Positions 19,816 to 27,666 of a stretch of 47,964 nucleotides of DNA are shown here, piece after piece. The notes beneath the pieces were generated by a model. It was not told the origin of the DNA. It saw only the letters and a list, made by a program, of their open reading frames with translations, and made no database searches. Source of the DNA: Nodularia spumigena CCY9414 (lineage in GTDB: Bacteria > Cyanobacteriota > Cyanobacteriia > Cyanobacteriales > Nostocaceae); NCBI RefSeq assembly GCF_000340565.2, contig NZ_CP007203.1, positions 3,775,651-3,823,614 of the forward strand, read 5' to 3'. The position numbers were made by a program, and so were the translations under genes. The first letter of the stretch is position 1. Each line of letters begins with the position of its first letter.

Positions 19816-20091
19816 TTAACCAAGCTTGCGCCGTACCCTTTGAGAAGCATTACAATTACAAGTCTTAGGTTCAAAATCGATGCAACCAATCGCCTCTTCA
19901 GAACAAGCTTTAATTGGGTTGACTGTGCATTTAAGGCGATAATCATTAGTAAAAAATTCACAATTATGGCAAGGTATTTGATGTAACTTTTTTAAATGAT
20001 TTGTACCTTTTTTCAAAGTCAACCAAATACTAAAGCTAGACAAAATTACAATTACCCAACTACATGAAGCGCAAAAAATCATAGCTAGCAT
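19816..20091 (-). CDS. Cysteine-rich membrane-anchored small protein, 91 aa
   Basis: A 91-residue protein of unknown function. Residues 1-25 form one hydrophobic segment ('MIFCASCSWVIVILSSFSIW'). A basic stretch follows, then a cysteine cluster: CHNC at about 41-44, further cysteines near 55, 63 and 70, then 'IDFEP' and a CNC. The spacing C-x2-C-x10-C-x7-C-x6-C with a following aromatic/acidic motif is typical of small metal-binding domains seen in other cyanobacterial proteins. A zinc or Fe-S site is plausible; the topology is not known. It lies 127 bases downstream of the short CP43'-like gene and is co-oriented. Confidence 0.65.
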   Translation of the reverse strand: MLAMIFCASCSWVIVILSSFSIWLTLKKGTNHLKKLHQIPCHNCEFFTNDYRLKCTVNPIKACSEEAIGCIDFEPKTCNCNASQRVRRKLG

Positions 20092-20218
20092 GAGAGAGCC
20101 TCAAATAAATTCAAATAAAAAGCCTACAGTTGACTGCTGTGAACCGCAGGCGTGACAAATTATTTAGCTAGTGTTGAGCGAAACTTAATTAATTATTAAA
20201 TTGACGCGAACTGACAAG

Positions 20219-21178
20219 TCAGCGCTGGCGCGAACGCCAAGAGTGCCAAACGTAACCCAAGAAAGCCAATACACCAATAAAAAATTGAATGTTTGCCAAA
20301 CCCAGACGTTCAGAACCATAAAATTCTCTAGGAAAAACAGTTGTGTTATATCCTACGAATGACGCAGAAATCCAAGCCATTAAAGCTAAACCCAGCAAGC
20401 TATAAGACAGAATCTCCTCACCATTTTCGATAGGTAAAATCTTTCTTACCCAATTAAAAGGAGAAACAAGAATATGCCACGCACCACCAATAATGAGAAT
20501 ACAACCAATCCAAATATGACCACCAATGACATCTTCTAAATTATCAACACTTGCCATTCCCAAAACATTCCAGCTACCATCCTTCATCCCCACCAAGTAG
20601 CCAAAAATTGTCATCGGCTCCAAATTGGGATTACTAATCAGGCGAACATCACCAAAATTCGGGTCATAAACTCCGCCAAAAAACATCGCCTTTAGCACTA
20701 ATAGAAATGCACCCAAACCCAGAAAAATCAAGTGATGACCTAAAATCAAACCCAACTGCTGAGGATCATTCCATTCATAGTGAAACTTCGCCACCTGTCC
20801 CCCAGCATTGTAGAGAATTCTGGGAGAGCGAAACACATGAAAAAGACCCCCGGCTGCCAACACAGCAGAAGCGACTAAATGCAACATTCCAATCACAAAA
20901 TAGGGATAAGTATCGACCACCTCACCACCCATACCCACACCCCAACCCAAACTTGCCAAATGGGGTAACAAAGTCATCCCCTGCTCATACATAGGCACAC
21001 CAGGAACAAACCGCAGCACCTCAGATATAGTCGTTATCCCAGCCCAAAACATAATCAAACCAGCATGAGCAACATGAGCGCCCAACAACTGACCAGATAA
21101 ATCAGTCAAACGAGCATTACCAACCAACCAAGATAAATTCGTATCCGCCGCAAAACTCTTCTCAATAGAAACCGTCAC
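20219..21178 (-). CDS. Short CP43'-like chlorophyll-binding protein (IsiA/Pcb family)
   Basis: A 319-residue six-helix chlorophyll a antenna protein of the IsiA/Pcb family. It has '[20 protein letters not shown]', 'LLPHLASLGWGVGMGGEVVD' with '[18 protein letters not shown]', and the conserved '[20 protein letters not shown]'. Helix histidines that bind chlorophyll are kept. It is shorter than canonical IsiA, ending soon after the sixth helix with 'GYVWHSWRSRQR'. I chose GTG at 21178 because GGAGGT stands 7 bases upstream; an in-frame TTG at 21193 would place this Shine-Dalgarno inside the gene. It is the last gene of the isi cluster, 108 bases after isiA, with a dispersed repeat between them. 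Confidence 0.92.
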   Translation of the reverse strand: MTVSIEKSFAADTNLSWLVGNARLTDLSGQLLGAHVAHAGLIMFWAGITTISEVLRFVPGVPMYEQGMTLLPHLASLGWGVGMGGEVVDTYPYFVIGMLHLVASAVLAAGGLFHVFRSPRILYNAGGQVAKFHYEWNDPQQLGLILGHHLIFLGLGAFLLVLKAMFFGGVYDPNFGDVRLISNPNLEPMTIFGYLVGMKDGSWNVLGMASVDNLEDVIGGHIWIGCILIIGGAWHILVSPFNWVRKILPIENGEEILSYSLLGLALMAWISASFVGYNTTVFPREFYGSERLGLANIQFFIGVLAFLGYVWHSWRSRQR

Positions 21179-21192
21179 AACACATACCTCCA

Positions 21193-21238
21193 AACTCCGC
21201 GTACCTTTGCGCTAACTTAGCGCCCCTCTGCGTTAAAA
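21193..21238. repeat. 43-bp dispersed repeat, copy 2 (inverted)
   Basis: 'CCAAACTCCGCGTACCTTTG' then 'CGCTAACTTAGCGCCCCTCTGCG' is the inverse of the repeat at 15317-15359 with few differences. It fills most of the gap between isiA and the following CP43'-like gene. Confidence 0.85.
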
Positions 21239-21286
21239 AACACACATAAAATAAGAGAGAGAGAAAAACCCTCCCTCCTCCTCCTC

Positions 21287-22321
21287 TTACGACTCGCTAC
21301 TAATAGCGTTCAAAGACCTTTCAACCTGTCTAAAATCAACACCAATAGCCCTTAACGCGTGCCACAGATGACCTTGCAAAAAGAAAAACGCCAAAAAGAA
21401 ATGAGCATTAGCCAACCAAGCCCTAGCAGAATAACCACCACCAGCCAACTTAACCGAATCAGCAAAATAAGGACTAACACCAAGCTTCACGTCCAAAATT
21501 TGACCATAAAATTCCACCGGGTAAGCCAAAGTATTCACAGCACAGAAATAAGCTGCAACAAATCCCGCCACAGCGATACCACCCAAAGAGTAAGAAAGAA
21601 TCGCTTCCCCAGAGAAAATCAAAAGCTTTTTCGCCCAAGCAAAAGGCTCCTTAATAATGTGCCAAATCCCGCCACCAATTAGTAGGAAACCGACATAAAT
21701 ATGACCACCAACCAAATCTTCTAAATTGTCAACAGTAGCAAAGTGAGTTTGATAGCCATAGATCACAAAAGGATTGAGAGTTGGTTCAGTTACAAGGCGA
21801 ACATCATGAATATTCGTGTCATAAATTCCTCCCCAAAACATGGCTTTACCTACCAGCAATAAAGCTGCTACGCCTAAAAACAAGAGGTGGTGTCCTAAGA
21901 TTAAACCCAGTTGTTTAGGATCATCCCATTCAAAATGAAATTTACGCGCTTGACCCTTAGCATTTTCTAAATTTCTGGGAGCTTTGAAAGTATGGAACAG
22001 CGCCCCAGCACCAAGAACGGCTGAGGAGATTAAATGTAAAGCACCGATAACAAAATAGGGATAAGTATCGACAACTTGACCACCTGCGCCCACTCCAAAG
22101 CCCAAGGTGGCTAAATGGGGGAGCAATATTAGCCCCTGTTCACCCATTGGTATTGAGGGGTTGTAACGAGAAATTTCAAACCATGTAAACGCTCCTGCCC
22201 AAAGAGTTGTCAGTGCGGCTTGGGCGACGTGAGCGCCGATAAATAAGCCAGAGAGCTTGGCGAAGCGGGCATTACCAGCCCACCAATCGTATTTGACGTT
22301 GGGATTGTCGTATGTCTGCAT
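21287..22321 (-). CDS. isiA: Iron-stress chlorophyll-binding protein IsiA (CP43')
   Basis: A 344-residue CP43-like antenna protein. The N-terminus '[20 protein letters not shown]' is that of canonical IsiA, so among the four family members here this one is the true isiA. Six membrane helices carry the conserved histidines ('[19 protein letters not shown]', '[20 protein letters not shown]', '[19 protein letters not shown]', '[17 protein letters not shown]'). Under iron starvation IsiA rings trimeric photosystem I and also dissipates energy. Its gene follows isiC after a 305-bp spacer that is long enough for its own promoter. An AT-rich Fur-like site is proposed in that spacer. Confidence 0.97.
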   Translation of the reverse strand: MQTYDNPNVKYDWWAGNARFAKLSGLFIGAHVAQAALTTLWAGAFTWFEISRYNPSIPMGEQGLILLPHLATLGFGVGAGGQVVDTYPYFVIGALHLISSAVLGAGALFHTFKAPRNLENAKGQARKFHFEWDDPKQLGLILGHHLLFLGVAALLLVGKAMFWGGIYDTNIHDVRLVTEPTLNPFVIYGYQTHFATVDNLEDLVGGHIYVGFLLIGGGIWHIIKEPFAWAKKLLIFSGEAILSYSLGGIAVAGFVAAYFCAVNTLAYPVEFYGQILDVKLGVSPYFADSVKLAGGGYSARAWLANAHFFLAFFFLQGHLWHALRAIGVDFRQVERSLNAISSES

Positions 22322-22626
22322 TGCTTCGTTAGTATTTGTTGCTAAAAGGACTCAATTAATTGGTTGATACTTTCAGGACTTGACGTTGTTTCCCAATGAA
22401 ATCAGACTATATTGCTGAATCTGTGAACCAATTGTTCAGCATTCTGCATTTAATTTATTGCAAGTATTTATTAAAAAGAAAGGGGGTTTTACAAAACTTA
22501 ATAATTTAAATAGGTGCGTAAATTAAGCAGCAAAAAATAAGTGATTTCGGGCTACGCCGTCACTAAAAAAACTGTTTTTAGCAATTGGGAAGATGAATTA
22601 TTGCTTCATCTCCCTCTAGTTTTTCA
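22322..22626. other. isiA upstream region, 305 bp
   Basis: No gene is seen between isiC and isiA. The segment should hold the isiA promoter on the minus strand. Read in that direction it is AT-rich, with 'AATTAATTG' near 22353-22361 and the Fur-like stretch listed separately. A 'GGGCTACGCCGTCAC' repeat fragment lies at about 22549-22563. Confidence 0.5.
22451..22472 (-). promoter_or_regulatory. Candidate Fur-type site upstream of isiA
   Basis: Read on the minus strand, AATAAATACTTGCAATAAAT is an AT-rich direct/partly palindromic stretch about 130 bases before the isiA ATG. isiA is a known FurA target in cyanobacteria, and AT-rich AATAAAT-type half-sites fit such boxes. The match is visual only and the spacing to a promoter is unknown. 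Confidence 0.28.
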
Positions 22627-23379
22627 TTAATGTATAAAAGTAGTGAAAGGTTGTGCAGATATTGTGAGTGATCGCCTCTGGTAACAACCCCAGAAATTCA
22701 AAATTTGTTCGCCCACTTCTTGGGGGTGAAAATAGTGAAAGAAATGATAACCTTGGGGAAATTCTCTGAGTCTATCTTCCGGTTTTAACCAGTTGCGCCA
22801 GTCATCTAAAGCAGGTGGATTAACTACCGAATCAGTTTTACTACCACATACCAGCATCGGCATAGAAACGCCTCCCTTGGGTAAATAAACCATTTTAAAA
22901 AGAGAATGGGGTGAAGGCGATCGCTCTAAATCCTTGTCTAAAGCCGTCATTAACTTCTTAGTGGTTTGAGGCGGTTGTTTACCAAACAGACTGCGAACAC
23001 TATTGGCTAAAACTTGCTCACGGCTAATAGTAAACATTTGTCGTTGAAAGTAATAATGAGCCTGCCAAGTATTAGCGGGTTGAGAAGCTACAGCTAAGAG
23101 AGTCAGCGATCGCACCTTTTCAGGATAACGTTTAGCATAAGATAATGCGATCGCACCACTAATTCCATGACCACCTAAATGCACCGCATCCGGGTAAGAA
23201 GCTAAAAATTCATGCAACAACAGCACAGCTTGATCTATAGAACTAGCTTCATCCCTTGTTTGTTGATATTCCCACTGAGCGATTTGCAAATACCCAGACA
23301 AGTGTTGAAGCAATGGTTGATCAAAACGCTTCAAACTGGGACTAGCATTTAACCAAAGAACATGGAATAATTCAAACAT
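22627..23379 (-). CDS. isiC: Alpha/beta-hydrolase-fold protein, IsiC-like
   Basis: A 250-residue alpha/beta-hydrolase-fold protein. The position directly downstream of isiB matches isiC of the iron-stress operon. The fold is recognised from 'VHLGGHGISGAIALSYAKRY' with 'PEKVRSLTLLAVA', 'MPMLVCGSKTDSVV' (acid position) and 'FPQGYHFFHYFHP' (histidine position). The nucleophile elbow reads G-H-G-I-S-G, so the usual serine position is glycine. The Ser two residues later might serve only in a shifted alignment (G-I-S-G-A), so activity is doubtful. It is separated from isiB by about 150 bases of STRR repeats. Confidence 0.8.
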   Translation of the reverse strand: MFELFHVLWLNASPSLKRFDQPLLQHLSGYLQIAQWEYQQTRDEASSIDQAVLLLHEFLASYPDAVHLGGHGISGAIALSYAKRYPEKVRSLTLLAVASQPANTWQAHYYFQRQMFTISREQVLANSVRSLFGKQPPQTTKKLMTALDKDLERSPSPHSLFKMVYLPKGGVSMPMLVCGSKTDSVVNPPALDDWRNWLKPEDRLREFPQGYHFFHYFHPQEVGEQILNFWGCYQRRSLTISAQPFTTFIH

Positions 23380-23383
23380 TTTA

Positions 23384-23525
23384 AATCAGTGAACAGTGAA
23401 TAGTGAACAGTTATCAAGAGACTTAAATCAGTAAATAATGAACAGTTATCAAAGCCTATAGCGGCTAACTCCCAATTATGTCTCTTGACTGGTAACTGGT
23501 AACGGATAACTGTTCACTGATTATT
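23384..23525. repeat. STRR repeats between isiB and isiC
   Basis: 'CAGTGAACAGTGAATAGTGA' near 23389 and 'TGGTAACTGGTAACGGATAA' near 23490 are opposite-orientation blocks of the same short repeat, so the intergenic mRNA can form a long imperfect hairpin. It might uncouple isiC from isiB by processing or partial termination. Confidence 0.85.
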
Positions 23526-23527
23526 TT

Positions 23528-24040
23528 CTACAAACCAAATTCTGTCTTCAACTGTGCAACCCAAGCCTTAATGCGCTCATCTGTGAGGTCAGATTGATTA
23601 TCATCATCAAGGGCTAGACCACAAAACTTACCATTCCGCACAGCTTTTGAATCACTAAAGTCATACCCTTCCGTTGGCCAATAGCCCACAGTTTTACCAC
23701 CCTGTTGGGAAATCTTTTCTTCCAAAATCCCGATAGCATCCTGAAAATTATCAGCATAGCCAATTTGGTCTCCTGTACCAAAATATGCCACCGTTTTACC
23801 GTTAAAATCAACATCATCCAAATCAGGATAAACACCTTCCCAATCGCTTTGAAGTTCCCCAATATTCCAAGTTGGGGAACCAACAATCAAACATTCATAC
23901 TCATCAAAATCAGCAACCTCAGCCTGAGCCATATCGTGTAATGTCACCACATCACCACCAAAAGCATCCCGAATCATTTCAGCCGCAGATTCAGTCTTGC
24001 CAGTTTGAGTACCGTAAAACAAACCAATTTTCTTCGACAT
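23528..24040 (-). CDS. isiB: Flavodoxin
   Basis: A 170-residue long-chain flavodoxin that replaces ferredoxin as electron carrier from photosystem I when iron is scarce. The phosphate loop of the FMN site is 'IGLFYGTQTGKTESAAEMI'. Aromatic shielding residues are in 'IVGSPTWNIGELQSDWEG' (Trp) and 'VAYFGTGDQIGYADNFQDA' (Tyr). The long-chain insertion ('KTVGYWPTEGYDFSDSKAV') is present and the length is typical. The ATG is preceded by a modest AGGTG Shine-Dalgarno and, about 25 bases further up, by a seven-unit tetranucleotide tract. It lies within the isi cluster between the CP43'-PsaL fusion and isiC. Confidence 0.98.
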   Translation of the reverse strand: MSKKIGLFYGTQTGKTESAAEMIRDAFGGDVVTLHDMAQAEVADFDEYECLIVGSPTWNIGELQSDWEGVYPDLDDVDFNGKTVAYFGTGDQIGYADNFQDAIGILEEKISQQGGKTVGYWPTEGYDFSDSKAVRNGKFCGLALDDDNQSDLTDERIKAWVAQLKTEFGL

Positions 24041-24065
24041 TTTGACACCTAATCAATAGTTTTAA

Positions 24066-24094
24066 CTTTCTTTCTTTCTTTCTTTCTTTCTTTC
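24066..24094. repeat. Tetranucleotide microsatellite (CTTT)7
   Basis: Seven perfect CTTT units (24066-24093), reading as GAAA/AAAG units toward isiB. They lie 26 bases before the isiB start codon and just upstream of its Shine-Dalgarno, i.e. in the leader. Copy number could vary by slippage. Confidence 0.95.
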
Positions 24095-24130
24095 CTTTGT
24101 GTACTTTGCGTACTTTGCGGTTCGTTCCTC
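24095..24130. repeat. Dispersed 'tttgcgtactttgcggttcgtt' repeat
   Basis: 'GTGTACTTTGCGTACTTTGC' followed by 'GGTTCGTTCC' joins the microsatellite directly. It is the same family as the in-frame insert at 4871-4901 and the copies at 42570 and 47445. It separates the CP43'-PsaL gene from isiB. Confidence 0.8.
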
Positions 24131-24159
24131 ATATATACCCATTCACAGTTGAATCGGGA

Positions 24160-25593
24160 TTAGAAAAACAAACTGCTATTAGCTAAAACCAAGAAAGCAA
24201 ACAAAGCACCGCCACAACCGCCTACAGTCCATCCAGCATTAAACTCACTCCAAGACTTACCCGTTTTCATGTTTTCTGGTAATTCCCCTGAAGCAGGTTT
24301 ATTATCTGAGAAAGATGTGCTGCCATAGAGCCACAAACAAATAGACAAAATCAATAACAAACCAATTGTGGCTAATAAACCCGCTTGATTTGCCAACTCA
24401 GTATTCCGCAGAGGACCGAGTTTCACAAAAGGCCCCAGCAAAAAGTAACCATGTGCCATGCCAATTTCTAAACCCCTAGAAAAAGGCGACAAACCAGGAC
24501 GGTAAATCGGCAGATACTTCAAAAAGTTCAGCGTGATATCAGAAGCATTTACAGGAGTATCAAAATTACCCATTTCTGGCATACCAGAATAGTTAACAAC
24601 TCCCTGCTCAAAATTCAATCCCGCCGCTATCACACGAACTCTTAAGGCGTGCCAGATATGACCAACTAAAAATACCACCGCCAAAGCCAAGTGGCTAGTT
24701 GCTAACCAAGTGCGAACTGTCACAACTCCCGATGCAGTGGTAGTCCATCCCAAAGAACCATAGAACACTGTGGGATAAACGGTATCATTCACAGTTACAA
24801 AGTAAGCTGCAAAAAATCCCATATAGGCTAAAGCGCCCAAACTGTAGCACAAGTAAGCCTCACCAGACCAAAACAATAGTTTTTTAGCCCAGCTAAAAGG
24901 CTCGGTGAAGATGTGCCAAAATCCGCCCCCAATGCATAGTATTCCTACCCAGATATGTCCACCAATGACATCCTCTAGGTTATTTACAGCCGCCATCCCC
25001 TGACTACCAAACAAACCGAAGAGATAGCCAAATATCCGACCAGGGTTTAGAGTTGGTTCAGTAATTACCCTTACATCTGCTACATCAGGGTCATAAAGAC
25101 CACCCCAAAACAGTGCTTTCGCCACCAATAACCAAGCACCAAAACCCAATAGCAAGAGATGAATACCGATAATGGTAGTCATTTTGTCTTCATCTTCCCA
25201 GTCGTAGCCAAAGAACCCAGAAAAGGTTTTATTTTCGGCTAGTACTTCTGGCCCCAAAAGAGCATGATAAATACCGCCAGCACCCAGGACGGCGGAACTA
25301 ACTAAATGTAAAACACCAATCACAAAATAGGGATAGGTATCAATAATTGCTCCCCCATTGCCCACACCAAAACCCAGAGTCGCCAAATGAGGCAAAAGAA
25401 TTAACCCCTGCTCATACATTGGGCGAGAAGCATCATATTTGGTGATTTCAAACAAAGTTATTGCCCCAGCCCAAAGGACAATTAAACCCGCATGAGCAAC
25501 ATGAGCGCCCAACAGCTTACCCGACATATCAATAAATCGAGCATTACCTGCCCACCAACCAGATTCTCGCTGAGTTATGGTTGCAGTTGTCAT
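24160..25593 (-). CDS. CP43'-PsaL fusion chlorophyll-binding protein
   Basis: A 477-residue fusion. Residues about 1-340 are a CP43'/IsiA-like six-helix antenna ('[20 protein letters not shown]', '[20 protein letters not shown]', '[20 protein letters not shown]'). Residues about 345-477 are a PsaL domain ('[20 protein letters not shown]' then '[20 protein letters not shown]', with three further hydrophobic segments). PsaL sits at the centre of photosystem I trimers, so the fusion could plug an antenna ring subunit directly into photosystem I. Such fusions are known in filamentous cyanobacteria. The start is 2 bases after the stop of the previous gene (TAACAATG) with GAGAGG inside that gene's end, so translation is coupled. 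Confidence 0.95.
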   Translation of the reverse strand: MTTATITQRESGWWAGNARFIDMSGKLLGAHVAHAGLIVLWAGAITLFEITKYDASRPMYEQGLILLPHLATLGFGVGNGGAIIDTYPYFVIGVLHLVSSAVLGAGGIYHALLGPEVLAENKTFSGFFGYDWEDEDKMTTIIGIHLLLLGFGAWLLVAKALFWGGLYDPDVADVRVITEPTLNPGRIFGYLFGLFGSQGMAAVNNLEDVIGGHIWVGILCIGGGFWHIFTEPFSWAKKLLFWSGEAYLCYSLGALAYMGFFAAYFVTVNDTVYPTVFYGSLGWTTTASGVVTVRTWLATSHLALAVVFLVGHIWHALRVRVIAAGLNFEQGVVNYSGMPEMGNFDTPVNASDITLNFLKYLPIYRPGLSPFSRGLEIGMAHGYFLLGPFVKLGPLRNTELANQAGLLATIGLLLILSICLWLYGSTSFSDNKPASGELPENMKTGKSWSEFNAGWTVGGCGGALFAFLVLANSSLFF

Positions 25594-25595
25594 TG

Positions 25596-26627
25596 TTACA
25601 TTACCTCTCCACGAGTTGAATGCACGACCTTACCTTGACGGAAATCAAACCCAGCAGCGCGGAGGGCGTGCCAGAGATGCCCTTGCAGAAAGAAAAAACC
25701 TAGCCAAAAATGAGCATTTGCCAACCAAACGCGAGCAGATAGTAAATCTCCACTCTCGAAGTAGGGGAAGCGGTCAAACCCAATATTCAAAGCTGGTCCG
25801 TAAAACTCAACTGGGTAAGCTAGGGTATTGACAGAGACAAAATAGGCAGCAATTAAACTCATTAAAGCTAAAGCCCCCAAACTGTAAGCAAGGTATGCTT
25901 CACCCGACCAAACAAACAGCTTTTTAGCCCAAGCAAAAGGTTGAGTTGTAATGTGCCAGATACCGCCGGCGATACAGAGAATACTTACCCAAATATGACC
26001 ACCAACTAAATCTTCTAGATTATTGACTCCAGCAATCCAGTTTCTACCGCCACCACCAAAGAGATAGCCAAAAATCACGGTAGAATTCCAGGTAGGGTGA
26101 GAAATAACTCGCACCTCACCCAAATTGGCATCATACAAGCCGCCAAAAAACATAGACTTGGCAACCAGTAAGCCAGCACCTAAACCCAGTAATATTAAGT
26201 GAATGCCCAAAATAGTTGTCATTTTGTTGGCATCCTCCCAGCGATAGCCAAAGAAGGAAAATCTTTCTTCTAAGACAGCCGGGCCACGTAGGGCATGAAA
26301 AATGCCACCAATACCCAGAAAAGCAGAGCTAATTAGGTGTATTACCCCGATAGCAAAGTAGGGATAGGTATCTACCACCTGTCCACCGCTACCTACACCC
26401 CAGCCCAGAGTTGCTAAATGGGGTAATAAAATCAAACCTTGCTCATACATTGGTTGCGAAGAGTTGAAGTGGGCGATTTCAAACAAGGTTGTCGCACCTG
26501 CCCACAAAACGATTAACCCCGCATGAGCAACATGAGCGCCTAAAAGTCGCCCTGATAGTTCTGTTAACCGGGCATTCCCCGACCACCAGGGAATTGACTC
26601 CGATGTTTGAACAGCCATGCTTGTCAT
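25596..26627 (-). CDS. CP43'-like chlorophyll-binding protein (IsiA/Pcb family)
   Basis: A 343-residue six-helix chlorophyll antenna protein and the first gene of the iron-stress cluster. Family landmarks are '[20 protein letters not shown]', '[20 protein letters not shown]', '[20 protein letters not shown]', '[20 protein letters not shown]' and '[20 protein letters not shown]'. It differs from canonical IsiA at the N-terminus and resembles the antenna half of the next gene more closely, which points to a duplication. Three starts are possible: GTG 26630, ATG 26627 and ATG 26618. I took 26627, 8 bases behind AGGAG. Both genes are transcribed together toward isiB. Confidence 0.93.
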   Translation of the reverse strand: MTSMAVQTSESIPWWSGNARLTELSGRLLGAHVAHAGLIVLWAGATTLFEIAHFNSSQPMYEQGLILLPHLATLGWGVGSGGQVVDTYPYFAIGVIHLISSAFLGIGGIFHALRGPAVLEERFSFFGYRWEDANKMTTILGIHLILLGLGAGLLVAKSMFFGGLYDANLGEVRVISHPTWNSTVIFGYLFGGGGRNWIAGVNNLEDLVGGHIWVSILCIAGGIWHITTQPFAWAKKLFVWSGEAYLAYSLGALALMSLIAAYFVSVNTLAYPVEFYGPALNIGFDRFPYFESGDLLSARVWLANAHFWLGFFFLQGHLWHALRAAGFDFRQGKVVHSTRGEVM

Positions 26628-26710
26628 CACATTAGCTCCTGAGAAATTGTGCCTATGCCTGAGATCAAGAACCCAACTAATGAGTATCTATCTCAATAAA
26701 CCTTAAAAAC

Positions 26711-26739
26711 ATATTATCAGACTTATTGAAATTATTTGT
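26711..26739 (-). promoter_or_regulatory. Candidate Fur-type site upstream of the CP43'-like gene
   Basis: Read on the minus strand, AATAATTTCAATAAGTCTGA and the following TAATAT form an AT-rich stretch with repeated AATAA/ATAAT half-sites about 85-110 bases before the start codon. Iron control by FurA is expected for isi genes; the site itself is a visual guess. Confidence 0.25.
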
Positions 26740-26786
26740 CACTAATTTTATGTAAATTTTTGTAACTTAACTTATGATTAAAGCTG

Positions 26787-26822
26787 CAAAATGCTTGTAA
26801 AGTATAGCTTACAAGCATTTTG
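26787..26822. repeat. Perfect 14-bp inverted repeat
   Basis: CAAAATGCTTGTAA (26787-26800) and TTACAAGCATTTTG (26809-26822) pair perfectly around an 8-base loop. The arms end in AAAA/TTTT, so it could serve as a bidirectional terminator-like hairpin, or as a site for a dimeric regulator between the divergent operons. Confidence 0.8.
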
Positions 26823-26906
26823 GTACTGAGGAAATCTATAATGCTCAAGAAGTAATGAATCAAAAAGTGCTATTAAATGTCAATAAGCTTATGGTATAGT
26901 AGGAAC

Positions 26907-26998
26907 TACTTACACAATGTTATAAACCTTCCGCATTCATAAGGCTGAATCTTGTTTTGATTACTTGGGATAACAAGACAAGGATTTAGCCTTTTTGT
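26907..26998 (+). ncRNA. Candidate small RNA with rho-independent terminator
   Basis: A TATAGT box at 26895-26900 with a weak ATTAAA at the -35 position (26872-26877) could start a transcript near 26907. About 90 bases later a strong terminator hairpin ends it. No open reading frame precedes this terminator on the plus strand, so something non-coding may be terminated here. The promoter is weak, so this remains a hypothesis. Confidence 0.3.
26941..26998 (+). terminator. Long terminator hairpin with T-run
   Basis: AAGGCTGAATCTTGTTTTG (26941-26959) pairs with CAAGACAAGGATTTAGCCTT (26974-26993) with one bulge and two wobble or mismatch positions. TTTTT follows at 26992-26996. The polarity fits termination of plus-strand transcription, although no plus-strand gene lies upstream. 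Confidence 0.65.
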
Positions 26999-27025
26999 AT
27001 GCCGCAGAGACTTTTAAAATCCTGA

Positions 27026-27106
27026 CTCTCTGCGTTCTCTGTGCCTCTGTGGTTTAAAAAGTATTTTATTTAACTACAGCAGACGCAGAGGACACGGAGT
27101 AAAGAG
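27026..27106. repeat. Facing pair of 'ctctgcg' dispersed repeats
   Basis: 'CTCTGCGTTCTCTGTGCCTC' and, after 'AAAAAGTATTTTATTTAACT', the inverse form 'GACGCAGAGGACACGGAG'. The two copies face each other and could form an imperfect hairpin. The 'AAAAAGTATTTTATTT' spacer recurs at 32165-32180. Confidence 0.75.
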
Positions 27107-27293
27107 GAATTTTACCCATCTTTAAAAGGGTAATTCCTATGAATCAGATATTGACAAAATAGACTAAATATGATCTTAGAAACAAGAAAGCATCCGGGCG
27201 ATATAATTTCCCTATTTTTCGCAAAAAAGTGAAAAAGTAACGATTTTTGGGAACAATAACCCTATTGAAGCTTAGGCAAATAGGGTAAAAGCA

Positions 27294-27641
27294 TTGACAA
27301 ATCAAGCGGCTGAAATGTTGCGCCCCTCTGTGGAGAAGTTGGTTAAGGAAATTGTGGCAATTAACCACGCGTGGAAAGTCGCGCGTGAATTATTTGGAGA
27401 AGATTCACATCTATCTATTTCTTCACGGGATTTAAAAACCTGTTTGCAGGTTCGTTTGTTGCGAAGTTATGCACCAAAACAGGTTTATTTAATTGAGGAT
27501 ACAGAATCAGAAGGTGAACCAGCTTATGGTTTACGTCTGCGGGAACCTATAGGAAACCGCCAGTATGCAGAACATCTGCCAATACGGGTAGCACAAAAAG
27601 TTCTCACAGATAAAGAATTAGAACAATTCCAAAAGATATAA
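27294..27641 (+). CDS. Unknown 115-aa protein leading the zor-like operon
   Basis: I do not recognise this protein. It has 115 residues and is soluble, with a helical N-terminal half ('LVKEIVAINHAWKVARELFG', 'SSRDLKTCLQVRLLRSYA') and a beta-rich middle ('QVYLIEDTESEGEPAYGLRL') before a C-terminal helix. The start is TTG 27294 behind AGGG; an ATG at 27315 is the alternative. It ends 25 bases before the zorA-like gene and is first in a tightly packed four-gene operon, so it is probably part of the same system. No such component belongs to the standard Zorya types known to me. It could be a sensor, regulator or missing-effector substitute; the sequence does not say which. Confidence 0.72.
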   Translation: MTNQAAEMLRPSVEKLVKEIVAINHAWKVARELFGEDSHLSISSRDLKTCLQVRLLRSYAPKQVYLIEDTESEGEPAYGLRLREPIGNRQYAEHLPIRVAQKVLTDKELEQFQKI

Positions 27642-27666
27642 CCAAGATAAACAAGAAGGGTGCAGT

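Larger units (their letters stand above)
26631..27293. other. Divergent intergenic region between isi cluster and zor-like operon
   Basis: A 663-bp region with no protein gene. From left to right it holds: the isi promoter side (AT-rich, candidate Fur site at 26711-26739); a perfect 14-bp inverted repeat (26787-26822); a plus-strand candidate small RNA ending in a strong terminator (to 26998); and paired dispersed repeats at 27026-27106. The leader of the zor-like operon follows, with TAGGGT before its TTG start. It is the regulatory hub between iron-stress genes and the defence-like operon. Confidence 0.65.

Noticed and set aside
27144-27368. 74-residue minus-strand frame upstream of the zor-like operon
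   Set aside because: It overlaps the start of the operon in antisense and is rich in Phe and Tyr from AT-rich DNA; no homologous pattern is seen.
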